Positions 36,557 through 46,426 of a stretch of 64,000 bases of DNA are shown piece by piece. Within the stretch, counting starts at the first letter, position 1, and each line of letters opens with the position of its first letter. Made by a program: the position numbers and the translations under genes. Under the pieces are notes generated by a model. The model worked only from the letters and a program-made list of their open reading frames with translations, was not told the origin of the DNA and searched no databases. Source of the DNA: Mycolicibacterium arenosum. Lineage in GTDB: Bacteria; Actinomycetota; Actinomycetes; Mycobacteriales; Mycobacteriaceae. Location: the NCBI RefSeq assembly GCF_024320865.1, contig NZ_JANDBD010000003.1:496001-560000 (forward strand), in the 5' to 3' direction.

Positions 36557-37560
36557 TGGGGCGCACCTCCCTGCGGCGGCTGAGACTGCGGCGGGGCCGG
36601 AGGCGGCAGCAGCGGGCGCTTCAGCACCTGCAGGTTCGACACCCGCCAGCTATCCCCGCTGCGCTCGAAGTCCACCCGCACGGTGGCGGTGATGAACTTC
36701 AGATCGTCGGGGTTGGCGCCGCGCTGTCCCTGCAGCGCCAGCAGCATCGCCGCTCGGGTGGTGTCCACCGAGAGCACCGCGCTACTCACCGACCAGTACT
36801 CGTTGGCGGTGACGCCGGATTTCTGCACGGCCTGCTGCTGGTCGATGATCTGCTGCCGGTACGCGTCCGTCGCCAGGTTCTGCGCCCTGGCGAAGTCGGC
36901 CTGCACGGTGTCCGCTCCGTAGCTCAGCATCTGCTCGACGATGCGCGGACCCTGCTCGGCGATCTGCGCGCGCGCCTGCTCCACGGCCCGCTCTTGCCGG
37001 TAGACCACCGCATAGCCCAGTCCGGCACCCGCTGCCGACAGCAGCGTCGCCGCGATCAGCACCCACGCCGCCAGCTTCCTGACGTTTCGTTTCGGTTCCT
37101 CCACAACTTGAACTTCGGTGCGCGCCAACAGGTCTGCGAACGTGCGGCGCCTGCGGTCCCACAGCGGCCACAGCCAGCCGACGAACACGGCGGCCGTGTC
37201 GAGCAGATGGGCCAACTCGCGCACGAACAGCCGGACGACGCCCGGCCGGTCACCGTCGGCCTGCAACACCCGAATACCGGCCACCGCGCGACCGAGACTG
37301 AACCCGAGGACCGTGGGCAGGACGACGCGGTTCGCGAGCACCGCGAAGACGACCAGGCCGGCGGCCACCCAGATGGTCCACCACAGCCAGCCCCGTAGCG
37401 GGGCGGTGATGCCGACGAGCGTCAACGTCGCGAAGACGGCGAGGCCCGGCAGGTAGTCCAGGGAGATGGCGCCGAGGCGACGACCCCAGGACGCGAGAGG
37501 CGCGGTCCGCACCTCCTCGACGTCGACGTCTGGTTTGTCCGCGTCGATTACCACCGTCAC
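36553..37560 (-). CDS. mam1B: RDD-domain Mce-associated membrane protein (Rv0176-like)
   Basis: A 335-residue protein. The N-terminal half is an RDD membrane domain with LGAISLDYLPGLAVFATLTL, a WTIWVAAGLVVFAVLANRVV helix and GFSLGRAVAGIRVLQADG. A further membrane helix near residue 160 (AAWVLIAATLLSAAGAGLG) precedes an extracytoplasmic NTF2-like domain, and the C-terminus is Pro/Gln-rich (LPPPAPPQSQPPQGG). This RDD plus Mam fusion is the Rv0176 arrangement. Four-base overlaps on both sides. Confidence 0.9.
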   Translation of the reverse strand: MTVVIDADKPDVDVEEVRTAPLASWGRRLGAISLDYLPGLAVFATLTLVGITAPLRGWLWWTIWVAAGLVVFAVLANRVVLPTVLGFSLGRAVAGIRVLQADGDRPGVVRLFVRELAHLLDTAAVFVGWLWPLWDRRRRTFADLLARTEVQVVEEPKRNVRKLAAWVLIAATLLSAAGAGLGYAVVYRQERAVEQARAQIAEQGPRIVEQMLSYGADTVQADFARAQNLATDAYRQQIIDQQQAVQKSGVTANEYWSVSSAVLSVDTTRAAMLLALQGQRGANPDDLKFITATVRVDFERSGDSWRVSNLQVLKRPLLPPPAPPQSQPPQGGAPQ

Positions 37561-38249
37561 GAGGTGACCTGATCCAGACGCGCGATCTTGTAGGTGCCGT
37601 CGGCCGGAGCCATCTGCACGCGCAGTCGGTAACCCTGGTCCTGGTTGGCGACCTGCGAGTTGGTCACCTTGACGCGGACCGCGATGAGCACGTCGATCGA
37701 ACCGTCGTCGTTGTGCCGTTCGACGGCGCCCCGCAGTTCCGAGACCTGCACCGCGACGTTGGCGGACTGATAGGCCTCGACGAGGACGCTGCTGAACAGG
37801 GTCGCCTGCACGGCGAAGTCACCCGTCGAACACTCGATGATCTTCGACTGGCTCGCGGTCATCGCGGCGATGTCCGGGGCCTGGGTCGCGGACACGCACT
37901 CCTTGGCGCGCTCGAGGGCGAGTGCGTCGTTGCGATCCATCGCCTTGCCGGCGGCCTGCGCCCTAAGGGCCACGTATCCGCCCGCTCCGATCGCCAACGC
38001 CCCGACGATCAGGGCGGCGACGATGGCGACGAACCAGCCTCGGCCGAACCGCTCCTGGCGTCGTCCGTCGTGCGATTCACCGTCATCCGACGACGACTCC
38101 GCGGTGTCCTGAGGTTCCGCCACATCAGACGAGTCCTCTTTCGGGCTGAGCTCGTCATTCTCTGTTTCGAGTACTGCGGCCGACTCTTCCGGCTCGTCGG
38201 CGTCCGTTTCGGTGGGGTTCAGCTGGCGGGGGCCAGCATCTCCTTCCAT
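37557..38249 (-). CDS. mam1A: Mce-associated membrane protein (Rv0175-like)
   Basis: A 230-residue protein: acidic N-terminus of about 65 residues, one membrane helix (GWFVAIVAALIVGALAIGAGGYVAL, near 71-95), then an NTF2-like extracytoplasmic domain with two Cys (KECVSATQ and IIECSTGDFAVQ). It overlaps the end of mce1F by 31 bases and mam1B by four, so translation of the Mam block is coupled to the Mce block. Confidence 0.88.
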   Translation of the reverse strand: MEGDAGPRQLNPTETDADEPEESAAVLETENDELSPKEDSSDVAEPQDTAESSSDDGESHDGRRQERFGRGWFVAIVAALIVGALAIGAGGYVALRAQAAGKAMDRNDALALERAKECVSATQAPDIAAMTASQSKIIECSTGDFAVQATLFSSVLVEAYQSANVAVQVSELRGAVERHNDDGSIDVLIAVRVKVTNSQVANQDQGYRLRVQMAPADGTYKIARLDQVTS

Positions 38250-39775
38250 CCGTTTTCTCCTGAGTTATTCGAGTTGGTGACGGTGTACTTGGCACCGTCG
38301 GGTGCCGTGACCTCCCCGCTCGCCGGGTTGTAGATCGCGGTCGGACCTGATGCCGGAGTGTAGATGCACGGGTTGGGCTGCTGCCCGCTGCACTGCACCG
38401 AACCCGAGCCTGGAGCCGTCAGCGGGTCGCTGACCGGCGGCGGAGTACCCGGAAGCTGATCTGCGGGCAGCGGGTTCATGCCGTTGTTCACCGACGGCGC
38501 CGGAATGACGTAGCCGGGCTTCACCGGCTGATCGCACCGCGCACCGGGCGCCGGGCAGGTCAGAATCTGGTTCGGATCGCCGTACCACGGGTTGGTGCCC
38601 AGAGGCTCGTACGGCTCGTCGCTACGGCACTCCTTGGGAGTGGCGGCCCGCTTACCGGGAACGTCGGCACACGGGTAGTTGCGCGCACCGCGGACGACGT
38701 TGCCCTGGGTGTCCTTCGGGATCTTGCAGTAGAGCCCGTCGGGCAGCGGAGCCGTGCTGGTGTCCGCGGGTGAGCGCCACTCGGACGCGGGCAGGAAGCC
38801 CGTGAGACACGGCGGTGGCTGATTGATGGACAGACCGAAGTGCAGCAGGCCCTCGCCCTCGAAGATCGTGCCGGCCTGCGCCACCGAGGCGCCCTGCGGC
38901 AGGATCACCAGCGCCTGCTCGAGCCCCTTGTTGTAGCGCTTGAGCAGGTCGTTGACGATCGCGAGGTTCGCCAGCGTCTGCGGCAACGCGTCGCGCACGT
39001 CGCCGAACACCGCGTTCAGCTGGTCAGCCGTCGGAGCCGCCTGCTGCAGGCCGCTGCGGAGCGCCGCGTCCTGCTCGGCGGTCTGCGACGCGATGGTGTT
39101 CAGGTTGGCCGCCCACTGCCGAATGGCGTCACCCGAGTTCACCTGGCTGTCCAGGATCGGCGTCGAGTTGGTGATGATGTCGTTGACCTGCGGCAGATTG
39201 TCCTTGAAGTCGCTCGCGATCGCGGTCGTCGAGTCGACCAGCCGCTGCAGGGCCGGGCCCAGCCCACCGACGGCGTCCGCCGTCTCCGTGAGCAGGGAGT
39301 CGATCTTCTCCTTCGGCAGCACCGCGAGACCCTTGTTGGCGGCGTCCAGGGCGGGGCCGACTTCGCTTGGTACATAACTGTTCTCGACCGGAATCGTCGA
39401 GTCGGGAGCCAGGAACTGGGTGGGATCACCATCCCCCGACACCAGGTCCAGGTACTGCTCGCCGATGGCGGACACCGAGTGCACGTTGGCTGTGACATCC
39501 GCCGGGACCTTGAACGAGCTGTCGATCCGCATCGTGGCCTGCGCACCGTTCTCGGTGGGCACGACCTCGGTGACCTTGCCAATGGTCGTACCGCGGTACG
39601 TCACGTTCGCCGTCGCGTACAGACCGCCGGATCGCGGCAGGTCCGCCTTGAGGTAGTACTGCCCGATCCCCACCACGGACGGCAGGCGCAGGTAGTACCA
39701 GCCCAGCGCGATCAACGCGATCAACGTCAGGATCGTGAAGATCACCAGCTGTGTCTTGATCAAGCGAGTCAGCAC
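38219..39775 (-). CDS. mce1F: Mce1F, MlaD-domain lipid-transport tunnel subunit
   Basis: A 518-residue Mce protein. N-terminal membrane helix (TQLVIFTILTLIALIALGWYYL), MlaD domain (residues 40-115, YLKADLPRSGGLYATANVTYRG), then the long helical segment that builds the periplasmic needle. The C-terminal 200 residues are Cys- and Pro-rich (CLTGFLPASEW, CADVPGKR, CPAPGARC, NPCIY), suggesting disulfides in an outer cap. Mce1A-F form a hetero-hexameric tunnel carrying fatty acids across the envelope. It starts 3 bases after mce1E. Confidence 0.93.
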   Translation of the reverse strand: MLTRLIKTQLVIFTILTLIALIALGWYYLRLPSVVGIGQYYLKADLPRSGGLYATANVTYRGTTIGKVTEVVPTENGAQATMRIDSSFKVPADVTANVHSVSAIGEQYLDLVSGDGDPTQFLAPDSTIPVENSYVPSEVGPALDAANKGLAVLPKEKIDSLLTETADAVGGLGPALQRLVDSTTAIASDFKDNLPQVNDIITNSTPILDSQVNSGDAIRQWAANLNTIASQTAEQDAALRSGLQQAAPTADQLNAVFGDVRDALPQTLANLAIVNDLLKRYNKGLEQALVILPQGASVAQAGTIFEGEGLLHFGLSINQPPPCLTGFLPASEWRSPADTSTAPLPDGLYCKIPKDTQGNVVRGARNYPCADVPGKRAATPKECRSDEPYEPLGTNPWYGDPNQILTCPAPGARCDQPVKPGYVIPAPSVNNGMNPLPADQLPGTPPPVSDPLTAPGSGSVQCSGQQPNPCIYTPASGPTAIYNPASGEVTAPDGAKYTVTNSNNSGENGWKEMLAPAS

Positions 39776-39778
39776 CGC

Positions 39779-40927
39779 TCACTCACCCCTCTCGACCAGT
39801 GGTCCGCCCGGCACGCTGTGCGCATTGGGAGTGAACCTGACGTCCGGAATCATGGTGGCCGGGTCGCGACCCCACGACTGTTCGAGTGCCCGCAGCATGC
39901 CCGAGACCCCGGTACCCGACAGCAGGCCGTTGTCGATCGCGGACAGCGTCAGGTCGACGTTCAGCGACACGTTGATGTAGTCGCCGCGAATGGCCTTCGG
40001 CACGTTCTCGATGCTGAACGGCGCGGTGCCGATGACCTTGAGCGCACCGAGCAGGTACGGCGACGCCTTGCCCAACTGGGTCAAGGGGCGCTGCAGGTTC
40101 TGCAGGTTGGTGCGGATGTCCGGATTCGCCTGTGACAGCGCGTCATCGGTGGCGTTGCTGACACGGCCCAGCGCCTCGATCGCATCCGCGAAGAGGTCGC
40201 GGGTCTCGGCGAAGTGCTTGAGCAGCGGCGGGAACTCGGTCAGCACCCGATCGAGGGTGTCGTTGCGCTGCGCGACGATCGTCAGCAGCCGGTCCGTCGA
40301 GTCGATGGCCCTGGTGATGTCCTGGCGCTGGGCGTTCAACTGAGCGGTGAAGGTGTCCAGGTGCCCGAGGAACTCACGGATCTGCTCGCCACGGCCCGAT
40401 AGGACGTTGTTGATCTCGGTCTGGATGACCTCGAGGTTCGGGATGCCGCCACCGGTGAGGATGGTGCCGATGCTCGCGAGCACACGCTCCGTGGTGGGGA
40501 ACGCCGACGAGTTCTGCAGCGTGATGGTGTCGCCGCGCTTCAGCAACTGCGGCGACGGATCCTCGGGCACGTCCAACTGCACGTGCTGGCTGCCCAGGAG
40601 GCTGGTCTGGCCGATCTTCGCCTGCGTGTTCGCCGGCAGCCTCAGATTCGAGTCCACGTCGAGCGTCACGGTGGCGACCCAGTTGACGAGCTCGATCTTG
40701 CGGACGGTGCCCACGAAGACGTCGGCCACCCGGACCCGGCTGTTGACGTTGAGCGCCAACGTATCCGGCATCTGCACGTAGAGCCGCATGCTGTCCGAGC
40801 CGGCGCTGGGGCCGCCCGGCAGCGGGACGCTGGCGATGCCCTGCCAGCCACACGACGTCAGAGTGACGGCCAAGGCGACCAGCGCCGTGGCGCGCTTGGC
40901 CAGGCGTGTCAGGTGCGCGCGGCGCAT
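39779..40927 (-). CDS. mce1E: Mce1E lipoprotein (LprK), Mce family subunit
   Basis: A 382-residue lipoprotein. The signal ends LAVTLTSC with the lipidated Cys at residue 26, so this subunit is anchored by lipid and not by a helix. MlaD domain at about residues 45-125 (LYVQMPDTLALNVNSRVRVADVFVGTVR), then the Mce helical region. The ATG overlaps the TAA of mce1D by one base (TAATG). Confidence 0.93.
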   Translation of the reverse strand: MRRAHLTRLAKRATALVALAVTLTSCGWQGIASVPLPGGPSAGSDSMRLYVQMPDTLALNVNSRVRVADVFVGTVRKIELVNWVATVTLDVDSNLRLPANTQAKIGQTSLLGSQHVQLDVPEDPSPQLLKRGDTITLQNSSAFPTTERVLASIGTILTGGGIPNLEVIQTEINNVLSGRGEQIREFLGHLDTFTAQLNAQRQDITRAIDSTDRLLTIVAQRNDTLDRVLTEFPPLLKHFAETRDLFADAIEALGRVSNATDDALSQANPDIRTNLQNLQRPLTQLGKASPYLLGALKVIGTAPFSIENVPKAIRGDYINVSLNVDLTLSAIDNGLLSGTGVSGMLRALEQSWGRDPATMIPDVRFTPNAHSVPGGPLVERGE

Positions 40928-42555
40928 TACGGCCCTCCTGCTTCAGCTGGCAGCAGCGGGCCCGCGGGTGCGGGTGCTGCCGGTGCGGGACCACTCATGG
41001 CCGCCCCGCCGGGGTCACCGGGGATGACGCCGGGCGCAGGCGCCGGCGGTGGACCCGGCTGCGGGTACCACGGCGGAGGCAGCGGACTGTTCTCGCCGAA
41101 CGCGTTCGGCGGGCCGGGCAGATTGCCGTTGCGCGTCGTTCCGAAGGCGGGCGGCGCGGGCGGAATCGGCGCGTCCGGACCACCGAGCAGAGCCGACAGC
41201 GACTCCGGCGTCAGCATGTTCGCGGTGAACGGCTGCACCTCGACGCCCTGCATGCCGGGCGCGGTGACCCAGCCGGGCTCGTGGTTGCCGTGCGAGAACA
41301 GGGTGTCGCGCGAGAAGATGCCGGGCACCGTCGTGTCCTTGTACCCCGGCGGCGGCTGCAGCCGAGGCTCCGAGTACGCGATCTGCTTGGGAAGCGTCAT
41401 CGCGCTGCTGAACTGGTTCAGCCCGAACGGCAGGAAGTTGAACTTGATCGCGTCGAGGATCGGCGCGAGGTACTGCGCGCACAACTCCGCCGAATCCTGG
41501 TAGCCCAGGCGGCTACCGGCCTGAATCGAGCTGCAGAGGAACTGCATCGGGTTCGCGAAGTTGTTGATGACCGGCACACTGACGATGCCGCCGGCGTTCG
41601 GCGACGCGATGTTGACGATGTTCGCCGCCAGGTTCGGATACACGTGCAGACCCGTCTCGAGTCCGTTCAGCGGTTCCGGCTGCAGGATCGCGTTGGTGAC
41701 CTCGGCGAGGTTGTTGACGTCCTTGGTCAGCACCGCCGAGTTCTCATCGAGGAACCCGCGCGTCGTCGACAGCAGCTTGTCCAGCTGCTGAACCGCGGTC
41801 GCGACCTCGCGATCGCTGTTGGTGAACGCATTGGTGAACTGAGCGAGGTTGTCGTTCAGGGCGACGAACTGCTGATCGCTCTTGTAGAGCGCGTTGACGA
41901 ACAGCGCGAGATTCTTGACGACGCCGAAGAAGTCGCCGCGTCCGGAGTTCAGCGTGGTCAACGCCTCGGACAGCGAGTTCAGGGTCGTGTTGATCTGCTT
42001 GCCCTTGCCCGCCAGACCGTCGGAGAACGAGTCGATGACCTCACCGAACGGGCCGGTCGGCTGCTCCGGTGTCGGACCGAGGTCGGTCAGGATCCGGTTG
42101 ATCGAGTCACGCAGCTCGTCGTATTCGACGGGCACCTGAGTGCGGTCCAACGGAATCAGCGCGTTGTCCTCGAGCACCGGGCCACCGGTGTAGGGCGGTG
42201 CCAGCTGAATGGTGCGCGATGCCACCAGGCTCGGGTTGAGCACCGACGCCGTCACGTTGGCGGGCACCTTGTACTTCGAGTCGTAGTGGAACGTGACCCT
42301 CATCTTGTCGCCGGCAGGCTCGATGGTGTCGATCTGGCCGACCCGCACGCCCATGATCTGGACCTTGTCACCGGGGTAGAGCGCCAGCGTCTGCGGGAAC
42401 TCGGCCACCACGGTGTTGGTGGTCAGCTTCTTGTACAGCCACCAGCCCGCGATCCCGGCGACCAGAGCCAGGATCACCACGATGGCCCCGAGGATGACGG
42501 TCGCCTTCGACAGCGCGGGCATCTTCATGTTTCGGACGTTGAAAATCGTTGACAT
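40927..42555 (-). CDS. mce1D: Mce1D subunit
   Basis: A 542-residue Mce protein. Membrane helix near residues 18-40, MlaD domain (NTVVAEFPQTLALYPGDKVQIMGVRVGQ), long helical needle segment, two Cys in QFLCSSIQ and AELCAQYL, and a 100-residue Pro/Gly/Ala-rich tail (PPPWYPQPGPPPAPAPG). The Pro-rich tail may pass through or bind the cell wall. Eight-base gap from mce1C. Confidence 0.93.
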   Translation of the reverse strand: MSTIFNVRNMKMPALSKATVILGAIVVILALVAGIAGWWLYKKLTTNTVVAEFPQTLALYPGDKVQIMGVRVGQIDTIEPAGDKMRVTFHYDSKYKVPANVTASVLNPSLVASRTIQLAPPYTGGPVLEDNALIPLDRTQVPVEYDELRDSINRILTDLGPTPEQPTGPFGEVIDSFSDGLAGKGKQINTTLNSLSEALTTLNSGRGDFFGVVKNLALFVNALYKSDQQFVALNDNLAQFTNAFTNSDREVATAVQQLDKLLSTTRGFLDENSAVLTKDVNNLAEVTNAILQPEPLNGLETGLHVYPNLAANIVNIASPNAGGIVSVPVINNFANPMQFLCSSIQAGSRLGYQDSAELCAQYLAPILDAIKFNFLPFGLNQFSSAMTLPKQIAYSEPRLQPPPGYKDTTVPGIFSRDTLFSHGNHEPGWVTAPGMQGVEVQPFTANMLTPESLSALLGGPDAPIPPAPPAFGTTRNGNLPGPPNAFGENSPLPPPWYPQPGPPPAPAPGVIPGDPGGAAMSGPAPAAPAPAGPLLPAEAGGP

Positions 42556-42563
42556 CGCGGGCC

Positions 42564-44165
42564 CTATCCCTGAGATCCGGGTGGGAGGAACGGCGGGTTA
42601 CCGGGCAGCGGTTCGCCGACGCCACCGACCTGCGGTCCGGGCCCCGGTGGGGGGATCGGACCGACCAGCGGCGGCGGCAACGGCGACGTGCCGTCACCCT
42701 GCAGCGAGCCGGGTGCGATGTACGGGTCGGACGGCCCCGGCTGGGCGGGCACCGTGCGGGCACCGGGAGGACCTGGCACGAACGGCGGCGGCGGGATACC
42801 GGGAACCATGGACGGCAACTCGCCGGGGAACGCCGCGCTGGGCACGCCGGGAGCGGGCACCGCCGCGGCCGGGTTCTGCGGCGCGCTGATCACGTTGGGT
42901 TGCGTCAGGTCGTTGGCGGGTCCGTACGGGTTGTTGCCGAACGGTCCGACGGTGGCGTCGGCACACGGCAGCGGGTTCGCCGACGTCGGGAAGTTACCGG
43001 GGCCGGGGGTGTACGAGCACGGCGTGCCCGCGATGACGGCCGGACCGGGGAACTCCGCAGTGCCCTCCAGCGGAGTGGGCGCCGGGGGCGGCGCGCCGTT
43101 CGGGAAGCGCTGACCGTTCGGATCCGGGAACCGGAAGGACGGCAGGCCCGCGTTGCCCCAGAACTCCTGGGGATCGATGCCGCGCTTCTTGAAGGCGGCG
43201 TCAACCCACGGCTGAATGATCTGGTACGGCAGCAGATTGACGAGCATGACCTTGAAGAACGGGCCGGACGCGAGGGACTCGCCTAGCGACGCGGTGAACT
43301 TGCTCAGGGTGGTCAGCACGTCGACCAGGTCGTACTTGCGCGCGACCAGGATGTCGCTGATGGTGTTCAGCTGCGTCAACACCTTGTTCAGGTTCGGGTT
43401 GTCGTCGATGAAGCCCGACACCTGGGTGGAGAACGACGAAACACGTTCCAGCAGAAGGTTGATCGACGTGGTGCGCTCATTGATCGCCGCAAGCAGCGTC
43501 TGCGCGTTCACCAGCAACTCGTTGATCTGTCCGCTGCGGTTGCCGAGCACGCCGGCGATCTTGTTGGCGTTCGCCAACAGCTTCTTGATGTCCTCGTCGC
43601 GCTTGCCGATGGTGTCGGAGAACCGCGCGACGCCGTCGAGCGCGGCGCTCAGGTTCGGGTACGTCTGGTCGATCGTCTCCGACAACACGTTCAGTGACTT
43701 CTTGACGGACTCCGTGTCCCAGCCCGAAGCGGCCTTGGTGACGTCGAAGAACGCGTCGTAGATCTGGTACGGCGTGGTGGTCTGCCCGACCGGCAGCACA
43801 CCGTTGGCCGACAGCCGAGTGTCGCCGCGCGGCTGGATCTCCAGGTTCTTGCGGCCGAGGATGGTGTCGGTGCGGATGGCCGCGCGGCTCTCCGTGCCGA
43901 TCTTGATACCCGTCAGCGAGTACCCGATCTTCACCTTGTCGCCGTCGATGGCCATCGAGCGGACCTGGCCGACGTCGACGCCCGCGACACGGACCTTGTC
44001 GCCGGTATTCAGCCCGCCGGTGTCGGTGAACTGCGCGTAGTAGGTGGGGGTCGCGAACAACATCGGCACGCTGGCGAAGCTCTGGCCGACGCCGATCACC
44101 AGGATGAGGATGAGAATGCCCATCATCCCGTTGCGGATCCGGCTGTCCCCTTCGATTGACCTCAT
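42564..44165 (-). CDS. mce1C: Mce1C subunit
   Basis: A 533-residue Mce protein with an N-terminal helix (MMGILILILVIGVGQSFASV), MlaD domain (TYYAQFTDTGGLNTGDKVRVAGVDVG) and helical needle, ending in a 150-residue Pro/Gly-rich tail. ATG 44165 overlaps the TGA of mce1B by four bases; a GTG at 44177 is in frame but less likely. The two Cys near CSYTPGPG and PCADATVG may pair. Confidence 0.92.
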   Translation of the reverse strand: MRSIEGDSRIRNGMMGILILILVIGVGQSFASVPMLFATPTYYAQFTDTGGLNTGDKVRVAGVDVGQVRSMAIDGDKVKIGYSLTGIKIGTESRAAIRTDTILGRKNLEIQPRGDTRLSANGVLPVGQTTTPYQIYDAFFDVTKAASGWDTESVKKSLNVLSETIDQTYPNLSAALDGVARFSDTIGKRDEDIKKLLANANKIAGVLGNRSGQINELLVNAQTLLAAINERTTSINLLLERVSSFSTQVSGFIDDNPNLNKVLTQLNTISDILVARKYDLVDVLTTLSKFTASLGESLASGPFFKVMLVNLLPYQIIQPWVDAAFKKRGIDPQEFWGNAGLPSFRFPDPNGQRFPNGAPPPAPTPLEGTAEFPGPAVIAGTPCSYTPGPGNFPTSANPLPCADATVGPFGNNPYGPANDLTQPNVISAPQNPAAAVPAPGVPSAAFPGELPSMVPGIPPPPFVPGPPGARTVPAQPGPSDPYIAPGSLQGDGTSPLPPPLVGPIPPPGPGPQVGGVGEPLPGNPPFLPPGSQG

Positions 44166-45193
44166 TGCGGCGTGCACCTCCCCGTCGGCTGCGATGTGAC
44201 CTTGACGGTGCGGACCGGCCCACCCGGTTGCAGGCCGTTCAGCCTCAGCGTGATGTCACACGCGTAGAAGTTGAAGAAGTCGCCGTAGATGCCGCCTGCG
44301 CGGCCGATGATCTTCAGCGCGGCGGGGATCTTCTGCAGCGTGTCGTTCAACTGCTCCTTCTGATCGACGAGCGGCTGCTGAATGATCTCGAGGTCGGTGA
44401 CGGTCCGCTGCAGGAGTTCGCGGTTGTCCCCGAGCAGGTCGGCGACCGAACCGGCGGCGTCGCTGATGTCCGCCACCGAGTTGGCCACGGGATCCCTCCG
44501 GTTGTTCAGGCTGGTGATCAGCGTCTCGAAGTTCACCAGCGTCTCGTCGAACTGCTGCTGGTGCTTGACCGTGGTGTCGAGCACCGTGTTGAGGTTCTTG
44601 ACCACTTCGCCGATCGCCTGGTCGCGGTCGGCGAGGGCCGAGGTCAGCTGCGCCGTGTTGTCGAGGATGTCGTTGATGGTGCCGCCCTGGCCCTGGAAGA
44701 TCGTGATGATCGACTGCGCGATGTTGTTGACCTTCTCGGGGTCGAGTGCTCGGAACAGCGGTCGGAACCCGCCGATGAGCGCGTCGAGGTCCAGCGCGGG
44801 CTCGGTGCGCGAGTCGGGGATGGTGCTGCCCGGATCGAGCTCGCGGTTGTCGTCACCACGCTTGAGCTCGAGGTAGCGGTCGCCGATCAGGTTGAGATAC
44901 CGGATCGACGCCGTCGTGCCCTGGAACAACGGGATCGATCGATCCACGTTGAAGTCGACCTGGACCAGGTCGCCGTCGCCGAGCAGTTCGACCTTTTCGA
45001 CCTTGCCCACCTCGACGCCGGAGGCCCGAACGAACTGGCCGGTGCGCAGCCCGCTGGCGTTCTTGAAGATCGCCGAGTAGCTGTTCGTGCGGTCGAACCG
45101 CAGCTGACCGAACACCACGACGATGATCGCGGTGAACATCAGCAGCACCAACGACATGGCGCCGAGCTTGATTGCTGTTCCGGTGATTCTCAT
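44162..45193 (-). CDS. mce1B: Mce1B subunit
   Basis: A 343-residue Mce protein, the shortest of the six and without a Pro-rich tail. Helix IKLGAMSLVLLMFTAIIVVVFG, MlaD domain (NSYSAIFKNASGLRTGQFVRASGVEVG), then the helical region. It ends with one Cys pair (YACDIT and GRCTPQ). Four-base overlaps with mce1A and mce1C. Confidence 0.93.
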   Translation of the reverse strand: MRITGTAIKLGAMSLVLLMFTAIIVVVFGQLRFDRTNSYSAIFKNASGLRTGQFVRASGVEVGKVEKVELLGDGDLVQVDFNVDRSIPLFQGTTASIRYLNLIGDRYLELKRGDDNRELDPGSTIPDSRTEPALDLDALIGGFRPLFRALDPEKVNNIAQSIITIFQGQGGTINDILDNTAQLTSALADRDQAIGEVVKNLNTVLDTTVKHQQQFDETLVNFETLITSLNNRRDPVANSVADISDAAGSVADLLGDNRELLQRTVTDLEIIQQPLVDQKEQLNDTLQKIPAALKIIGRAGGIYGDFFNFYACDITLRLNGLQPGGPVRTVKVTSQPTGRCTPQ

Positions 45194-46422
45194 GGGTTGA
45201 TCGTGTTCTCCCCGATCTGGCGTCCCCAGACGTACTCGATGGCGATGGGCTGACCGAGCTCGAAGTGGTTGTAGGGGGCGATGGACGCGCCCGTGTCCAT
45301 CACGAGGTACGGGTGCGGCCAGAGGTCACGCGTGATCGGCTGCCAGCATCCCGGCCTGCCTTCGGGACCACCGCGCGCGTTCACCCGAGGCAGGTTGTCC
45401 GGGTACACGTACGGGTTCGAGGCGCCCAGGATCTCGGAGTGCGTTCGGAGCGAGTAGCCGTTACCGCCGAGTGACGAGGCGATCTTCGGCTCGACGTCGT
45501 GGTAGTTGCGGATGGTGCAGAAGAGCATCGGGCTGTACTCGTCGAGCAGCTCGCTGGTGGGCACCAGGTCGGCGGCACCGCGCACCAGGTACGGACCGCT
45601 GCGTTCGAAGACGTCGGCGCCGGTGTTGCCGAAGCCGACCGACGCCATCAGGGCCTGGTCGATGTTGGCCTGCTGGTCGTTGAGCGTGCGCGCAGTGACG
45701 ACGGCGCTGTTCAGCCCGTCCCAGAAGTCCTGACCGGCGCTGGAGAACACGTCCGCGAGGTCGGCCACGCCGCGGATGTCCTGGTTGATCCGGGGCATCT
45801 GCGGGTTGATGTCGGACAGGATCGCGTTGCCGTTCTCGATCGACTGACCGAAGCGCTCGCCGAGGCCGTCGAGCGCCTGAGCCGTCGCGGTCAGCGTCTG
45901 GTTCAGCTTGATCGGATCGACCTGCTGGGTGACCTCGACGACCGTCTCGAACAGCGTGTTGAACTCGGTGGTCACTGACGAGACGTCGATGACGTCGTTC
46001 GGCGCGATGCGCTGAGGGCTCGGGTCCTTCGGCGACGAGAAGGAGATGTACTTGTTGCCGAAGACGGTGGTCGCTTGAATGTTGGCTTCGACGTTCTTCG
46101 GAATCAGCGACACGAACTTCGGGTTGACGTCCAGCAGCACCTTGGCGCCCGGCACGTCGCCGTTCTCGGTGGGCAGCACCTGCGTGACCCGGCCGATCTC
46201 GACGCCGTTGAAGGTCACCTTGGAGCCGGGATCCATCACCAGACCGGAACGGCCGGCGAGCAAGGTGAGCTGCTCCTTGCTTTCGAAGCCACCGCGAAAC
46301 TGAGTCCAGACCAGTCCGCCGACGATCGCGACGATGACCAGGAAGACGGCGCCGGCGATCTTGTACGGAGGGGTGCGCGGCTGGTTGACCGGCGACTGAA
46401 GTTGCCCAGGAGCGATGACCAT
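45190..46422 (-). CDS. mce1A: Mce1A subunit
   Basis: A 410-residue Mce protein. Helix KIAGAVFLVIVAIVGGLVWTQF, MlaD domain (EQLTLLAGRSGLVMDPGSKVTFNGVEIG, residues 52-135), helical needle, and a C-terminal cap with CTIRNYHD and GRPGCWQP. I recall the M. tuberculosis Mce1A as 454 residues, so the C-terminus is shorter here; this subunit was the original mammalian cell entry protein. It starts four bases after yrbE1B. Confidence 0.93.
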   Translation of the reverse strand: MVIAPGQLQSPVNQPRTPPYKIAGAVFLVIVAIVGGLVWTQFRGGFESKEQLTLLAGRSGLVMDPGSKVTFNGVEIGRVTQVLPTENGDVPGAKVLLDVNPKFVSLIPKNVEANIQATTVFGNKYISFSSPKDPSPQRIAPNDVIDVSSVTTEFNTLFETVVEVTQQVDPIKLNQTLTATAQALDGLGERFGQSIENGNAILSDINPQMPRINQDIRGVADLADVFSSAGQDFWDGLNSAVVTARTLNDQQANIDQALMASVGFGNTGADVFERSGPYLVRGAADLVPTSELLDEYSPMLFCTIRNYHDVEPKIASSLGGNGYSLRTHSEILGASNPYVYPDNLPRVNARGGPEGRPGCWQPITRDLWPHPYLVMDTGASIAPYNHFELGQPIAIEYVWGRQIGENTINP

Positions 46423-46426
46423 TGCG

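Noticed and set aside
40906..42552. Long plus-strand open frame opposite mce1D (548 codons), and similar ones opposite the sensor kinase and the ThDP gene
   Set aside because: They lie exactly antisense to clear genes, are Arg/Gly/Ala-rich without any motif, and are explained by high third-position GC.
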